From: JBLHKE01 sp047619485
GTDB taxonomy: Bacteria; Verrucomicrobiota; Verrucomicrobiia; Verrucomicrobiales; DEV007
Length of the DNA stretch: 13,472 bases
Direction: 5' to 3'
NCBI GenBank assembly: GCA_047619485.1
Contig: JBLHKE010000128.1
Span: 1-13,472 of the forward strand
Every line of letters starts with the position of its first letter. Position 1 is the stretch's first letter. The notes beneath the pieces are model-generated. The model was not told the DNA's origin. It ran no database searches and saw only the letters and a list, made by a program, of their open reading frames with translations. The position numbers were made by a program, and so were the translations under genes. Below are positions 1 through 9,600 of the stretch, one piece after another.

Positions 1-92
1 ACAACGAGATCGACGTCGGCTTTGATTTCCCGCAACGCTTCGCCCATCAGCACCACGTCGGCTTCGTTGTCTTCTACCAGAAGGATTTCCAT
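1..92 (-). CDS. Response regulator receiver-domain protein, N-terminal 30 codons (cut by window edge)
   Basis: Reading leftward from an ATG at 92-90, the frame begins MEILLVEDNEADVVLMGEAL and stays open to the window edge. The short hydrophobic beta strand (ILLV) followed by the acidic pair E7-D8 and N9 is the start of a CheY-like receiver domain. The wording LVEDNEAD is typical of the small single-domain Rcp1-like regulators that accept phosphate from phytochrome-type or hybrid histidine kinases, but the phospho-acceptor Asp and the C-terminus lie outside the window. It therefore cannot be said whether an output domain follows. No clear Shine-Dalgarno sequence precedes the ATG. The intrinsic terminator immediately upstream (153-196, same strand) separates it from the preceding gene, so its promoter should lie within about 60 bp of the start. 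Confidence 0.85.
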   Translation of the reverse strand, partial: MEILLVEDNEADVVLMGEALREIKADVDLV

Positions 93-152
93 GATTGATC
101 AGTGAGGTGGCTTTACCTTTGTCAACTTGGAAGCAGGCAGGGAAAAAGCCAG

Positions 153-196
153 AAAAAATCCCCCCCGCCAGCACCCGGAGGTGCCAGTGGAGGGGA
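153..196 (-). terminator. Strong intrinsic (Rho-independent) terminator after the SANT-like/zinc-knuckle gene
   Basis: On the minus strand the arm at 196-180 pairs with the arm at 175-159 around the four-base loop 179-176. I count 17 positions with one A-C mismatch (188/167) and three G-U wobbles. A run of six U (from 158-153) and soon a second U5 run follow the hairpin. This is the classic intrinsic terminator layout. On the plus strand no T tract follows the stem, so it should work only leftward, ending transcripts of the gene whose stop codon is at 243. Confidence 0.85.
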
Positions 197-242
197 ACCC
201 CCAAATTTCGCCAGCCAGGCGGATAAAAATTCCTATGGAGCT

Positions 243-1499
243 CTAGATCAGTGACTTCGCATAGCGCGGCAGGCGCACGACACGGTATAGACGCATGGCG
301 ACCTCACGGCCGGCGCGCATCAGCTTCTGTTTCCGCACGATCTGAGGTCGGGCGTCAGCGGGCTTGCGCACCACCTCGTCCAACTCCCACACGTCCTCGT
401 GCAGTTCTGGTTCGCCGTCGAAGCAGGTCTCCTCGATCTTGTCGAGCACCTGGTTGGCGCCGCTGTTCATGTAGATCGAGATCACGTCCTCAGCGAGGTC
501 GAGGATCTGTGGCGTGGTCATCTGCTCTAGCATTCCGACAAACGGCTCCCAGCGGAGGGCGCGCATGTCTTTGTGGTTGCGGAAAAGCTCCGGATGGAGC
601 TCGACTAGTTGAGTCTGGAAACTCGCCAGTTCCTCGCGCCATTCTGTGCGAGTGGCGTTCTCGTTCATGCGCCCCGCGCTGGTGGTGCCACGCTGGCCGG
701 AGGTGCAGATGCGGCATTTGCGCTGCAGGTAGACTTTCTTCCCGCCGTCAGGCAGACGCTTGACGCTCGGTTTGAAGAAATCTTCCGATGCATACCAGAT
801 CCCCTGGCAGCAGGTGCACAGGCGCTGCTTGCGGTCGTCGCGGGCACCGAGCTTCGGATTAAGTTCGAGCTCGCGGCGGATCTCACGCAGGCGGGTGACC
901 ATCTTCTCGCGTAGTTCGTCGCGGCGTCGCGCCCACGCTTTGGCACTCGCTTGGCTGACGCGGCTGACGAAGCGCGCCTTCGTCTGCGGCATCTCCATCG
1001 CATCACGCCAGCTGACAGAATGCCCGGTCTCTGCAAGCGCACGCTTCACCTTGCCGCGTCCGACCGCATACTTCCAGACGAACCACTGGGTGTGGCGGGA
1101 TTCGCCATGCGCGTCGATCGCACCGAGAAATTCTTCAAGTTCTTCACCCGAGAGGCGACGGCAGTCGCGCAGCATCTGCGAGCGTTTTTTACCAGCGAGC
1201 AACCTCATCCGACTGATCTTCTGCGCGACGGAATCTTTGGTGCGCTGGATCTGGCCGCTATCGACGATCTCACTAGCGGTCATCCCATCGATGACTAATT
1301 TTTCCAAAAGCTGCTCCTCAGATTTATTCCAAGGTTCGCGCGGCGCCTGCTGCGCCATCAGCAATCCCTCACGGATCAACTTGCGTTTGATGCTGTTGCC
1401 GGTTCGGCCGCGAATTTTCATCGCTTGGAGGTCACCACTCCCTTGCCACTGGCGGCGGAGCTGTTTTAGTTCTTTGTCGTCCCAACGTTTTCCGGGCAT
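243..1499 (-). CDS. Putative DNA-binding protein with two Myb/SANT-like segments and a Cys4 zinc knuckle; unknown function
   Basis: With the ATG at 1499 the product has 418 residues, beginning MPGKRWDDKEL. Two successive segments (about residues 4-47 and 56-101) share a SANT/Myb or homeodomain-like pattern: a leading W followed by D/E, a Leu-rich first helix, then a GR-TGNSIKRK or RT-KDSVAQK recognition-like helix. A basic, helical middle (about 105-215) leads to a CxxC pair (C228, C231) and a second CxxC (C262, C265) about 30 residues later, a likely zinc ribbon or treble-clef finger with no HNH catalytic motif visible. The remainder is acidic and helical with a basic end. The frame extends upstream to ATGs at 1583 and 1646. 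I prefer 1499 because the SANT-like domain begins there and the extension is low in complexity and rich in S, P and R; the ATG at 1583 has a weak GGGTGAG upstream and remains possible. I recognise no named family. Nucleic-acid binding is inference from motifs. Transcription ends at the terminator at 153-196. Confidence 0.75.
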   Translation of the reverse strand: MPGKRWDDKELKQLRRQWQGSGDLQAMKIRGRTGNSIKRKLIREGLLMAQQAPREPWNKSEEQLLEKLVIDGMTASEIVDSGQIQRTKDSVAQKISRMRLLAGKKRSQMLRDCRRLSGEELEEFLGAIDAHGESRHTQWFVWKYAVGRGKVKRALAETGHSVSWRDAMEMPQTKARFVSRVSQASAKAWARRRDELREKMVTRLREIRRELELNPKLGARDDRKQRLCTCCQGIWYASEDFFKPSVKRLPDGGKKVYLQRKCRICTSGQRGTTSAGRMNENATRTEWREELASFQTQLVELHPELFRNHKDMRALRWEPFVGMLEQMTTPQILDLAEDVISIYMNSGANQVLDKIEETCFDGEPELHEDVWELDEVVRKPADARPQIVRKQKLMRAGREVAMRLYRVVRLPRYAKSLI

Positions 1500-1747
1500 T
1501 TTTTTCAGGGGGTCTAGGTTCTTTTCAAAAGGGTTCAGTGCCGGTGTTCGACTCCGGTATGAGGTCACTGCCGTGGGAAACATAAATCTCACCCATTTTG
1601 ATATTTTAAAGTTGGGCAGCCGAACGGTGCCGGAGCTGAACCCCATTTGATTATCAGGGTTTTACGGCTGTTTAGACGGTCACACCGAAAACGCTAAACG
1701 GATGCAAAATGACCCGGTAGAGCGTAGATTCATGCTCCTATCCCTGC
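1500..1747. promoter_or_regulatory. Divergent intergenic region with an inverted repeat; should hold promoters for both flanking genes
   Basis: The genes on either side point away from each other, so both promoters should lie here. Visible elements are GTTTAG at 1670-1675 and its inverted copy CTAAAC at 1694-1699 (18-bp spacer), a possible operator, and a minus-strand TAAAAT at 1608-1603 that resembles a -10 box without a good -35. If that -10 is real, transcription would start after the ATG at 1646, arguing against the longest form of the leftward gene. No full sigma-70 promoter can be named with confidence. Confidence 0.35.
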
Positions 1748-3499
1748 ATGAGCGAACGCTACACCATCAAAGGAAAAATCGGCCAAGGTGGCGTGGGCGC
1801 GGTCTACCGTGCCTTCGACAACACGCTCAAACGTGATGTCGCAATCAAGCGCCTGCTATCCCAGGGCGAGCCCCTAAAAGACCAGCAGCGTACCGCTGAA
1901 CGCCTCGTCAAGGAGGCCGGGATGCTCTCCAAGCTGCAACACCCGAACATCGTCAGTGTTTTCGACGTCGGCATCGACGATGATGGTGGCTACGTGGTGA
2001 TGGAACTCATCGAGGGTGAGACCTTCGACGTCACCATCCGCCGCGGGGCTCTGACCGCGATCGACTTCGCACAGGTAGTCGAGCAGACGCTAGAGGCGAT
2101 GATTGCCGCCCAGCAGATCGACATGCTGCACCGCGACCTCAAACCGTCCAACCTCATGGTGTCGTGGCTGCCCAGCGGTCGGTTTCAGGTGAAGGTGCTC
2201 GACTTCGGCCTAGCGAAACTCTCCCAGGCACCCGCGCTCCAGACGATCAACCAGGGCGACGCGATCATGGGTTCGATCTACTTCATGGCACCGGAGCAGT
2301 TCGACCGCGAGTTGCTCGATGGCCGCACCGATCTGTACTCGCTCGGCTGCCTTTACTACTACGGACTCGCCGGCCGCTACCCATTCGATGGCGCCGAGGC
2401 ACCGAATGTGATGATCGCGCACATCGAGCACGACGTCACGCCCCTCGCCAAGCTGCGCCCCGACCTTCCCCAAGAAGTCTGTGACTGGGTGATGCGATTG
2501 ATCTCGAAGGATAAAAACGATCGACCAGCCTCGGCGAACGCAGCCGCAAAAGAGTTTGAGCCGGCGCTGGCAGCGATCAATCGCGCCGCCAACCCACTGC
2601 TGAATACGGCAGAGATCCCGGCGGCACCCAGCCCCGAGCCGAGCCCAAACCGGCCACGCCTAATCACTGGGCCGGTCGAACAGCTCCAGAGCTACCCGCC
2701 GCCACTGCACACGAGCGGCTACCAGAGGCACCAGATAAAAAAGAAATCGCCCGCGCTGGCGATTTCCCTGTGGACGCTGGCCGCACTGGTCTTCGCAGGC
2801 CTTTGCTGGATACTGTTCGAGGAGAAAGGTCAGGCGGAGCCACCAGCGCCGAAGAATGAGATCGCTGCACCGAGTCTCGAGGAGACGAAGACTCTGGAAG
2901 CCCCACCTGAGGTCACTCGGGCTTACCTACCAACCCGAGTTGGCACCAAGAATCACCCGATTCCCCAGCGGCTCGTATTTTTCAATTCGCGCTGGAGATA
3001 CGCAGAGACAGAAATCGTCGAAGAATCCTGGATCCGACCAGCCTTTGATGATTCCGGCTGGAAGGCGGGCAAGTCCCCTCTCGGTTTTGGTGAAGAAAAT
3101 ATCCTCACCGAGTTTGATAAGCAGGATAGTTTCATCACTTACTACCTGAGGAAATCGATCAAGCTGCAGAATGTACCGGCGGCTAGCAACACAGGAGAGT
3201 TCGTCGCGAGGTTCCAGTATGACGATGGATTCCGACTCTACCTGAATGGCAAAGAGCTGCTGCGGAAGAACCTGCCGAAGGGAGAAATCAAGCACACCAC
3301 TCTCGCTGCCAGCCGTGGATCCCAGGAAAACGAAGGTGCGTTCGTAGCGTTCAAGATTCCTCATGGGACGATCACCAACGGTGAGAACGTATTCGCGGTG
3401 GAGATCCATCAGACGAACACGACGAGTTCAGATCTACGTTTTGCGATGGTTTTGGACTTCGTCGTAGAAGGCACCTTACCGCCCAAGCCCAATGGTTGA
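1748..3499 (+). CDS. Transmembrane Ser/Thr protein kinase with a C-terminal beta-sandwich ectodomain
   Basis: The 583-residue product starts with a complete bacterial (PknB-like) Hanks-type kinase domain, about residues 5-275. Visible are the glycine loop GQGGVGAVY (12-20), VAIK with catalytic K34, a probable alpha-C Glu at E56, HRDLKPSN (128-135), DFGLAKL (152-158), APEQ (181-184), DLYSLG (195-200) and R259. All residues needed for phosphotransfer are present, so it should be active. A Pro-rich linker (about 285-325) and a basic stop-like patch (IKKKS) lead to one membrane helix (about 336-357). This orients the kinase to the cytoplasm and the C-terminus to the periplasm. Residues about 406-576 form an all-beta, galactose-binding-like module with FDDSGW, PLGFG, YYLRK and FQYDDGFRLYLNGKELLR. 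Modules of this type occur in many planctomycete and verrucomicrobial surface proteins. No PASTA repeats occur. There is no obvious Shine-Dalgarno before the ATG. The module may sense a ligand or contact the envelope, but this is inference. Confidence 0.92.
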   Translation: MSERYTIKGKIGQGGVGAVYRAFDNTLKRDVAIKRLLSQGEPLKDQQRTAERLVKEAGMLSKLQHPNIVSVFDVGIDDDGGYVVMELIEGETFDVTIRRGALTAIDFAQVVEQTLEAMIAAQQIDMLHRDLKPSNLMVSWLPSGRFQVKVLDFGLAKLSQAPALQTINQGDAIMGSIYFMAPEQFDRELLDGRTDLYSLGCLYYYGLAGRYPFDGAEAPNVMIAHIEHDVTPLAKLRPDLPQEVCDWVMRLISKDKNDRPASANAAAKEFEPALAAINRAANPLLNTAEIPAAPSPEPSPNRPRLITGPVEQLQSYPPPLHTSGYQRHQIKKKSPALAISLWTLAALVFAGLCWILFEEKGQAEPPAPKNEIAAPSLEETKTLEAPPEVTRAYLPTRVGTKNHPIPQRLVFFNSRWRYAETEIVEESWIRPAFDDSGWKAGKSPLGFGEENILTEFDKQDSFITYYLRKSIKLQNVPAASNTGEFVARFQYDDGFRLYLNGKELLRKNLPKGEIKHTTLAASRGSQENEGAFVAFKIPHGTITNGENVFAVEIHQTNTTSSDLRFAMVLDFVVEGTLPPKPNG

Positions 3500-3683
3500 T
3501 TTTTGTCCCTCTCAGACCGTGAGGATTTGGCCGCGCGTCCTTGAGATCGATTGGATCATAGGGCATTCGTCCACACCCTAGCGAGTTCGGCGACCTCCAC
3601 CTTCGACCCACCCGCCTTTCCCCGCAGCTTCATTTGGCCGTATCACGTCTGGAAAACCGCAGCGCACTGCGGTATATGATCCC
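3500..3683. promoter_or_regulatory. Intergenic spacer with a 7-bp hairpin just upstream of the giant gene
   Basis: No gene is supported in this 184-bp spacer. Immediately before the next ATG, 3656-3662 (ACCGCAG) and 3667-3673 (CTGCGGT) form a perfect 7-bp inverted repeat around the loop CGCA, ending 10 bp before the start codon. TATGAT at 3675-3680 resembles a -10 box and overlaps the end of this region, which would give a very short or absent leader. No Shine-Dalgarno is seen. The dyad could be an operator or a 5' UTR hairpin. I see no convincing terminator for the kinase gene. Confidence 0.35.
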
Positions 3684-6600
3684 ATGCCCAAGACCCGGTC
3701 GATCTTAGCCCTCGCGATTGCATTCAGCGTTTCGTTTCCCCAGCCTGCTGACGCGCAGCAGACGCCTGTTTCTCGCACCGCCCCACCTGCCTACGATAAA
3801 GCGATTGCCCCCCTGCTCACGCCGCTCGATCAGGCGCTCACGCTTTCCGAGGGACTTGAGCAGGACGAAGACTTTGGTGGGGCGGTGATCCTCAATGAGG
3901 TGATCCACCGCGTCGATGAAAACGGTGGCCGAATCGTCACCATCCACTCGATCTACCGAGCCGACAGCGAATCAGGTGCTGAGAGCCTCGAGCGCGACAC
4001 ACAGGGGTTCCGCTCCGCATCACAAAAGATCCATCTCGTACGCGCCCAGACGATCTCACCCGATGGAACGCGAACCCCAGTACGACCGAACGCCACGTTC
4101 ATCCAGAGTCCGCAGCGCAATGCCGACCAGGCACTCTATTCGGACTCGCAGGAGCTCGTGGTCATCTATCCGAAGATCAAGCCGGGGACGCTCACCGAGT
4201 CGATCATCGTCATCGAGGAGGACGAGATGCGAGTGCCGGGCGAATTCATGACGAGCACCACCTGGGCGAGCGGTTGGCCGCAGGCGCGTAAGCGGCTGGT
4301 GATCGATCTGCCTGAGGCGCTCGGCAAGCGCCTGCACTTTTCGCCACTCGGCGCCGGCACTCCCCAACCGCAGCGCACCGAACCAGCCACAGGCCGAATC
4401 CGTTTCGAACTTAGCCAACTTGGCTCCTCTGGATACCTGTGGGAAATCGGACGCCCGCCGGTCTCCCAAGCTGGGCCAGCGACTTGGATCACGACGCTCG
4501 CGGACTGGGATGCCTTCGCTGATTGGTATCGCCCACTCATCAAGGATCGGGCGACCCTGAAACCGAGCCTCGCCGCCAAAGTCGACGAATGGACAGCCGA
4601 TGCGCAAGACGATGACGAGATCATCGCCCGACTGCTGCGGCGTGCCTCCAATGACGTGCGCTACACCGGACTCGAATTTGGCATCGCCGGCCTGCAACCC
4701 TACGACTGCAACGAGGTCTGGGAAAACCAGTATGGCGACTGCAAGGACAAGGCCAACCTGCTGCGTGCCATGCTCGCCCACAAGGGAATCAGGTCATACC
4801 TAACCTTGCTCAACACCGACTCAACAGGTCGCATCGAAAAGCGCTCGCCCGACTACCGGCAATTCAACCACGCCATCCTAGCGATCGAGCGTGAGGGAAA
4901 ACCACTGCTGTTCTGCGATCCTACCATCGAATTCTCTGCGCCCGGGGAGCTCGCTCCCAGCGACGCCGATCGTGATGTTTTACTCATCCGGGAAGACGCT
5001 GCGCAGTTCGCGCGCACGCCGTCTGCCTCAGCAGGCCACCTCGACTACCATTTTGATCTCGACCTGAATGCGGCGCGCGAAATCGCTGGATGGCTGACGC
5101 TCACCGCCACCGGAAACTACGCCAGCGCATACGGCAGCTACTTCTCCAAACAGGATCCGCAGGCACTCAACCAGGCGACCGCAAGCATCCTCACCCAATT
5201 CTACCCAACCGCCGAGGTCGTGGATATCGAGCGCCCCGAGTGGCAGGGTGGCGACTACGAACTGCGCGCCTACTTCGTCGCCCCCGGTCGCGACACCCGC
5301 AAGCTGAGCCTAACATTTCCCTATTCGAATTCGATCTTCCCCAACCTCGGCGAGACCAAATCCCGGCGGGCGCCCTACTACGGAGTCGCTGATCACATCA
5401 CCATCGATGCGACCATCCGCACACCGTCGGAACTAGGATCGGCCCAAATCCCCGCACCGCTCGGGATCGATTCCTCAGCGATCAAGGCAGAGGCGAACTG
5501 GCAAGCTTCGCCGGAGGGCAACCACTACCGCGGGCAGTTGGATGTCGTGATCAAGAAGCCGTTGTTCACCGCAGAGGAGTTCCAAGTAGCCTTCGGCGCG
5601 CTCACCTCCTTACGCTCGTGGCTGGATGCCCCACTGATCTTCGACAAGACGAAAATCCCAGCCAGAACCCCACCCGTCGCGATCGACAATTTCCCACTGA
5701 TGCCAAGTTTACAAGGTCAGCTGACCCTCCTCGATCAGCGCTTCCCCGACGACGGCAACCTCGAGCAGAGAAGCGCCGCACTTCTCAAGGTGCGGCAGTA
5801 TTTCCCCGATGATCAGAAAGCCGAGTTCTTCGTCGAGCTCAACCTCGCGGAGATCGCTTGGAACCAAGACAGAACGCAGCCAGCCATCGACCGGCTTTTA
5901 AAATTGCTCAACAGCGCCGCTAGCGATGCGGTCGACGACGAGGAGATTGCCTGGGCCGAATACGTGTTGGCATTTTGTTACCGTGACATGGGAAATCTCG
6001 ACAAGGCAAAACAGCTCTTCAAAGAGGTCGCGGAAAATGCCGAGGTCTCCGATTTCCGCCGAGGCTGGGCGGGCTACCAGCGCCTCAGCCTGCTCAAGGG
6101 CGAGGAGGATCCCGACTATGGCAAGCTCGCAGCGGAGACGAACGCGCTACTCGATTTCGAAACCGAGGCGCGCGCTTACTTGGTCGCAATGCATTGCGAA
6201 TTCATGATTCGCAACGGGGAGTCCGAGAAGTTGCAGCAGCGCCTCAGCGAAATCGTTGGCCAGAACCCAGAAGATCTCCCCGAGATCGTCGAACTCATCG
6301 CTTCCGTCGCACGCGAACTCCCTGCCGAGGAATCGGCCGGCTTGATCCAGCTCGTCTCCGAGCTTGAAATCGACGAGAAAAATCCTGCGGCGAAGACCCT
6401 GGCAGCGGAACTCGAAAACCTGTGGAAATTCCGCGAGTCGGCGGCCAGCTACACGGTGATCCAAGAGAAGTTGCGCGCCTTCGTCGCTGAGAATCGACCG
6501 GAAGATTGGGAGGCCGACGCCAAGACAAACGCTGAAATCCTCGACGACCTAGAGGGGCAAGGCACACCCGAGGATTACCTGCGTTTGACCGCGCTGCACC

Positions 6601-9600
6601 TCACCACCGCCCCGCCAGACGATCGCTTTGCCTACTTCCTCTGGCGTATGGCCGCGTGGGGCGAGTATGCAAAGCGGGTGGAAATCTCTGTCTTCAAAAA
6701 ACCACTCCTGCCATTCTTGCTCGACTTATGTGAGCAGCTTCCCAAGAGCAACCCCTACTACTTGGAGGGACGTTTTCTTCGCGGCAAAGTACTCGGGTTG
6801 GACGGCCAGCTAGACGAAGAAATCGCCATCTACGAGCAATTGTTCGAGTCTGATCTACTGACGACTGATGCCTTCGTTGTTGCGGCAACCGTTAGGCTCG
6901 GAAATGCTCTCGAACTGAAGGACAAACCCAATGAGGCGCGCAAACGCTACGTCACTTTAAAGAAATTCACCCAGGACTACGCGGTCGCCAACGACTCACT
7001 CCTCAAGGCGACTCTCATCAGCCTCGAGTTCGGACAGCGCGACCGCGCCATCGACCTGATCAAGCACCTCGCCAAAACCAATAATGAGACGCTCGACACC
7101 ACCCCGCACGCCCTCCAAATCAGGTCTCTCATCGAACTTGGTGATGTCGCGACTGACTACTGGGATGCCAGCGAAGAGTGGTGGCAGCTATGGGAGAAAC
7201 TCCACACAACGATCGCTGCGGGCGCCGAGTTAAAACCCGTTCGCGTGCCAGCCATCGGCGATCCAAATCTCTTTGGAGCCCCGCTGCGTGCCGCGGCTCA
7301 GTCGGAGGATAAGGCTGCGTTCTACGCAAAGGTGGACCTGCTCTTACGCGCTCTGCGCTGGTCCCCCAACTATCTGAGCGACGCTTGCTCAGCCCTGATC
7401 TTCCTCGCCCCTAACCTCAGTCCTGAAGCCGCGGGCGACCTGCGCGCACTGGTGATTGCCATTTGCGAAGACCTGCCAGAATCGAAGGACGAGGCACTCC
7501 GCCAACGACAGCTCTACCACTCGCTCGCACTGGTCGATTCGGAACGTCCCGAGGACGCCCTGCCAATTACTGAAGCGTTCTTCGAATCAGCAACGAAAAA
7601 AGACTCGAGCTACTACTCGATGGTGCGGATCCGGTCGATCGCCGCCAGCCGCGTCGACGGCTCCGACTTGGAGGTGCCGACCAAGGCACTCGAGGAGATC
7701 CTCGCCACGAGGGAAAACGACGAGAACCGTGCGCAAAATATTTTTCAACTAGCGAACCTCTACAAGCTCCGTGATCGCAAAGATGATGAGGAAGCCCTGC
7801 TCGCCCGGGAGCTAGAGAACCCGCTGATCCGCAACGACGAGCGCGCCCTAGCGAGCCTTGCCGGCCGCTACCAGACCCTGGCGCGTGAAGGAAACGGAGC
7901 CAAAGACTTCACCCAGGCGGTCGAGGTTTGGCTGGATGCGCATGCACCGGCCTGGCTCGATTCGTGCCCACCGAGATCACTCGCAGATCCGCGCATTGGC
8001 GATGATCTCGAGTCAGCGCTGGAGGAAATCGATTCGCGATTCACCATGGAAGAGTCGATCAAACTCGGCCTGCTCGCGGCAAAGTCCGATCGGCTCAGCA
8101 TCGACGAACGCGAGAGTGCTTTCCTCTCGGCCTTCGGGGTTCTGCACTTCGATGCAGCGACTCACAGACAGGCGCGCAAAATGCTGACGAGCGTCCTCGA
8201 TCAGGACGAATTCCCCACCAGCCTGAAACAGATCGCCCTATTCGGTGGTCTCGATTCGGCCGTCGCTAGCCGGCAGCCGGGCGACATAGGGTTCCTCCTC
8301 GCCCACCCTGTGCTCGATCGCAGCAACGAGCGGCTGACGGATCTGATCGAGCTCTACGGACACCTTGCATCGATAAATTTCAACTCTGCGGACTCGATCT
8401 CCAAGACCATTAGCAAACTGACCGACGGCGGATTGTCGAGCGCCGAACTGGGAGCCGTGCTGCAGCTGTTCCCGCGCTTGCTCGAGTTAGGCGAACTCAC
8501 TGCTGCGGAATCGGTCTACAAGGCATGTCGCCAGTGGAAACTCGATCCGGACGTCCGAGCGACCAACAACGCCATCAAGCTGAACCTCCTCAAGCTCCTC
8601 AAATACGGTCGCAAAACGATTCCCATCACAGCAAAGCTGCATGCGGCTCTCGCACCGGGACTCGGGCTGGAGAGGGTCACTGAACCAGAGTGGTTCTCCC
8701 AGCGTCGCCACTTCGATGACCTCAACGACTTGAGCATCGCCGATGCACGCAGCCTGCGGCTGTGGCAGGTGAAGACGAAGGCATACGACCAGACCGATCC
8801 GAGTTTCTGGTTCGATGTCGCCGATGCGATCCAATCGAAGCAATCGGTTCCCTTTGCCTACCAGCTCCTCGAAATCTTCCTACGCGAGACCGAGGACGAT
8901 GCCCGCCGGGCGAGCGCGGCCTTCTTTGCCCCCGGAGTGGTCGATACCGACGAGCCCAAGATCCGCGAGCAGTTGCGTAAAATTTTCGCCCCCTACCGCG
9001 AGCTCGCCGATGCCCCGCTGACGCGCGATGCGATCCGCCTCTACGAGATCAATACGGACAAGCTCCGCACCGGCCAGGACTTTGATATCGACGAGGCCTT
9101 CGGTAGCTTGGCACACCCAGCCGCGCGGAGAATGCACCTGCGCGCGAAGCTGACGCAACTCATACAGCAGGAGGATCCGGCCAAATTGAGCCGTTACCTC
9201 GAGCGCATGGACGGCGACCGACTACTCGACACCGACTACCTCGACCTCACCCTCCCAGCCCTCAAACTCGGTGGATTGGAGGACGAGGCGGAGCTGGCCG
9301 CCGAGACCGCGATCGAAAAAATTCCGGCGCTAATCGCGAAAGGCTGGCGTTCAAAAGATACCAGAGCGCTCGGCACGGCCTACCAGTATGCCATCCTCCT
9401 CGATCGCCCGGAACTCGTCCCGGCAGCCGCTTTCGAGTCGCTACACAAAGACGGAGTTAAGAACGAGCGGTTGCGCCTCGGGATGGAGATGATGCACCAC
9501 GGGCTCCACAAGGACTGGCAGAAACTCGAAGCCTCAGCCAGCGAGGCGATCAGACAGTTTCCGACTTTCTACACGTTCTATTTGGAGAAGGCCCGCGCGC

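Noticed and set aside
1530..1575. tRNA T-arm-like stretch on the plus strand (GCCGGTGTTCGACTCCGGT)
   Set aside because: The stem pairs, but the loop has nine bases instead of seven, and no matching acceptor, D or anticodon arm is found nearby. Treated as coincidence or at most an unrecognisable remnant.
1500..1646. N-terminal extension of the SANT-like protein to ATG 1646
   Set aside because: The extra 49 residues show no domain, a -10-like element lies inside, and the SANT-like domain starts just after ATG 1499. The ATG at 1583 remains a weaker alternative.
760..1650. Long open frame on the plus strand opposite the SANT-like gene (296 codons)
   Set aside because: Its product is rich in Ser, Arg and Pro with no domain, typical of antisense frames in GC-rich coding DNA; the minus-strand frame has coherent motifs.
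3505..3525. CTCA/TGAG hairpin after the kinase stop as a terminator
   Set aside because: The stem is only 4-5 bp and no T run follows it.
4056..4781. 241-codon minus-strand frame inside the giant gene
   Set aside because: It lies antisense to the DUF3857 and transglutaminase domains, whose conserved motifs explain the sequence.
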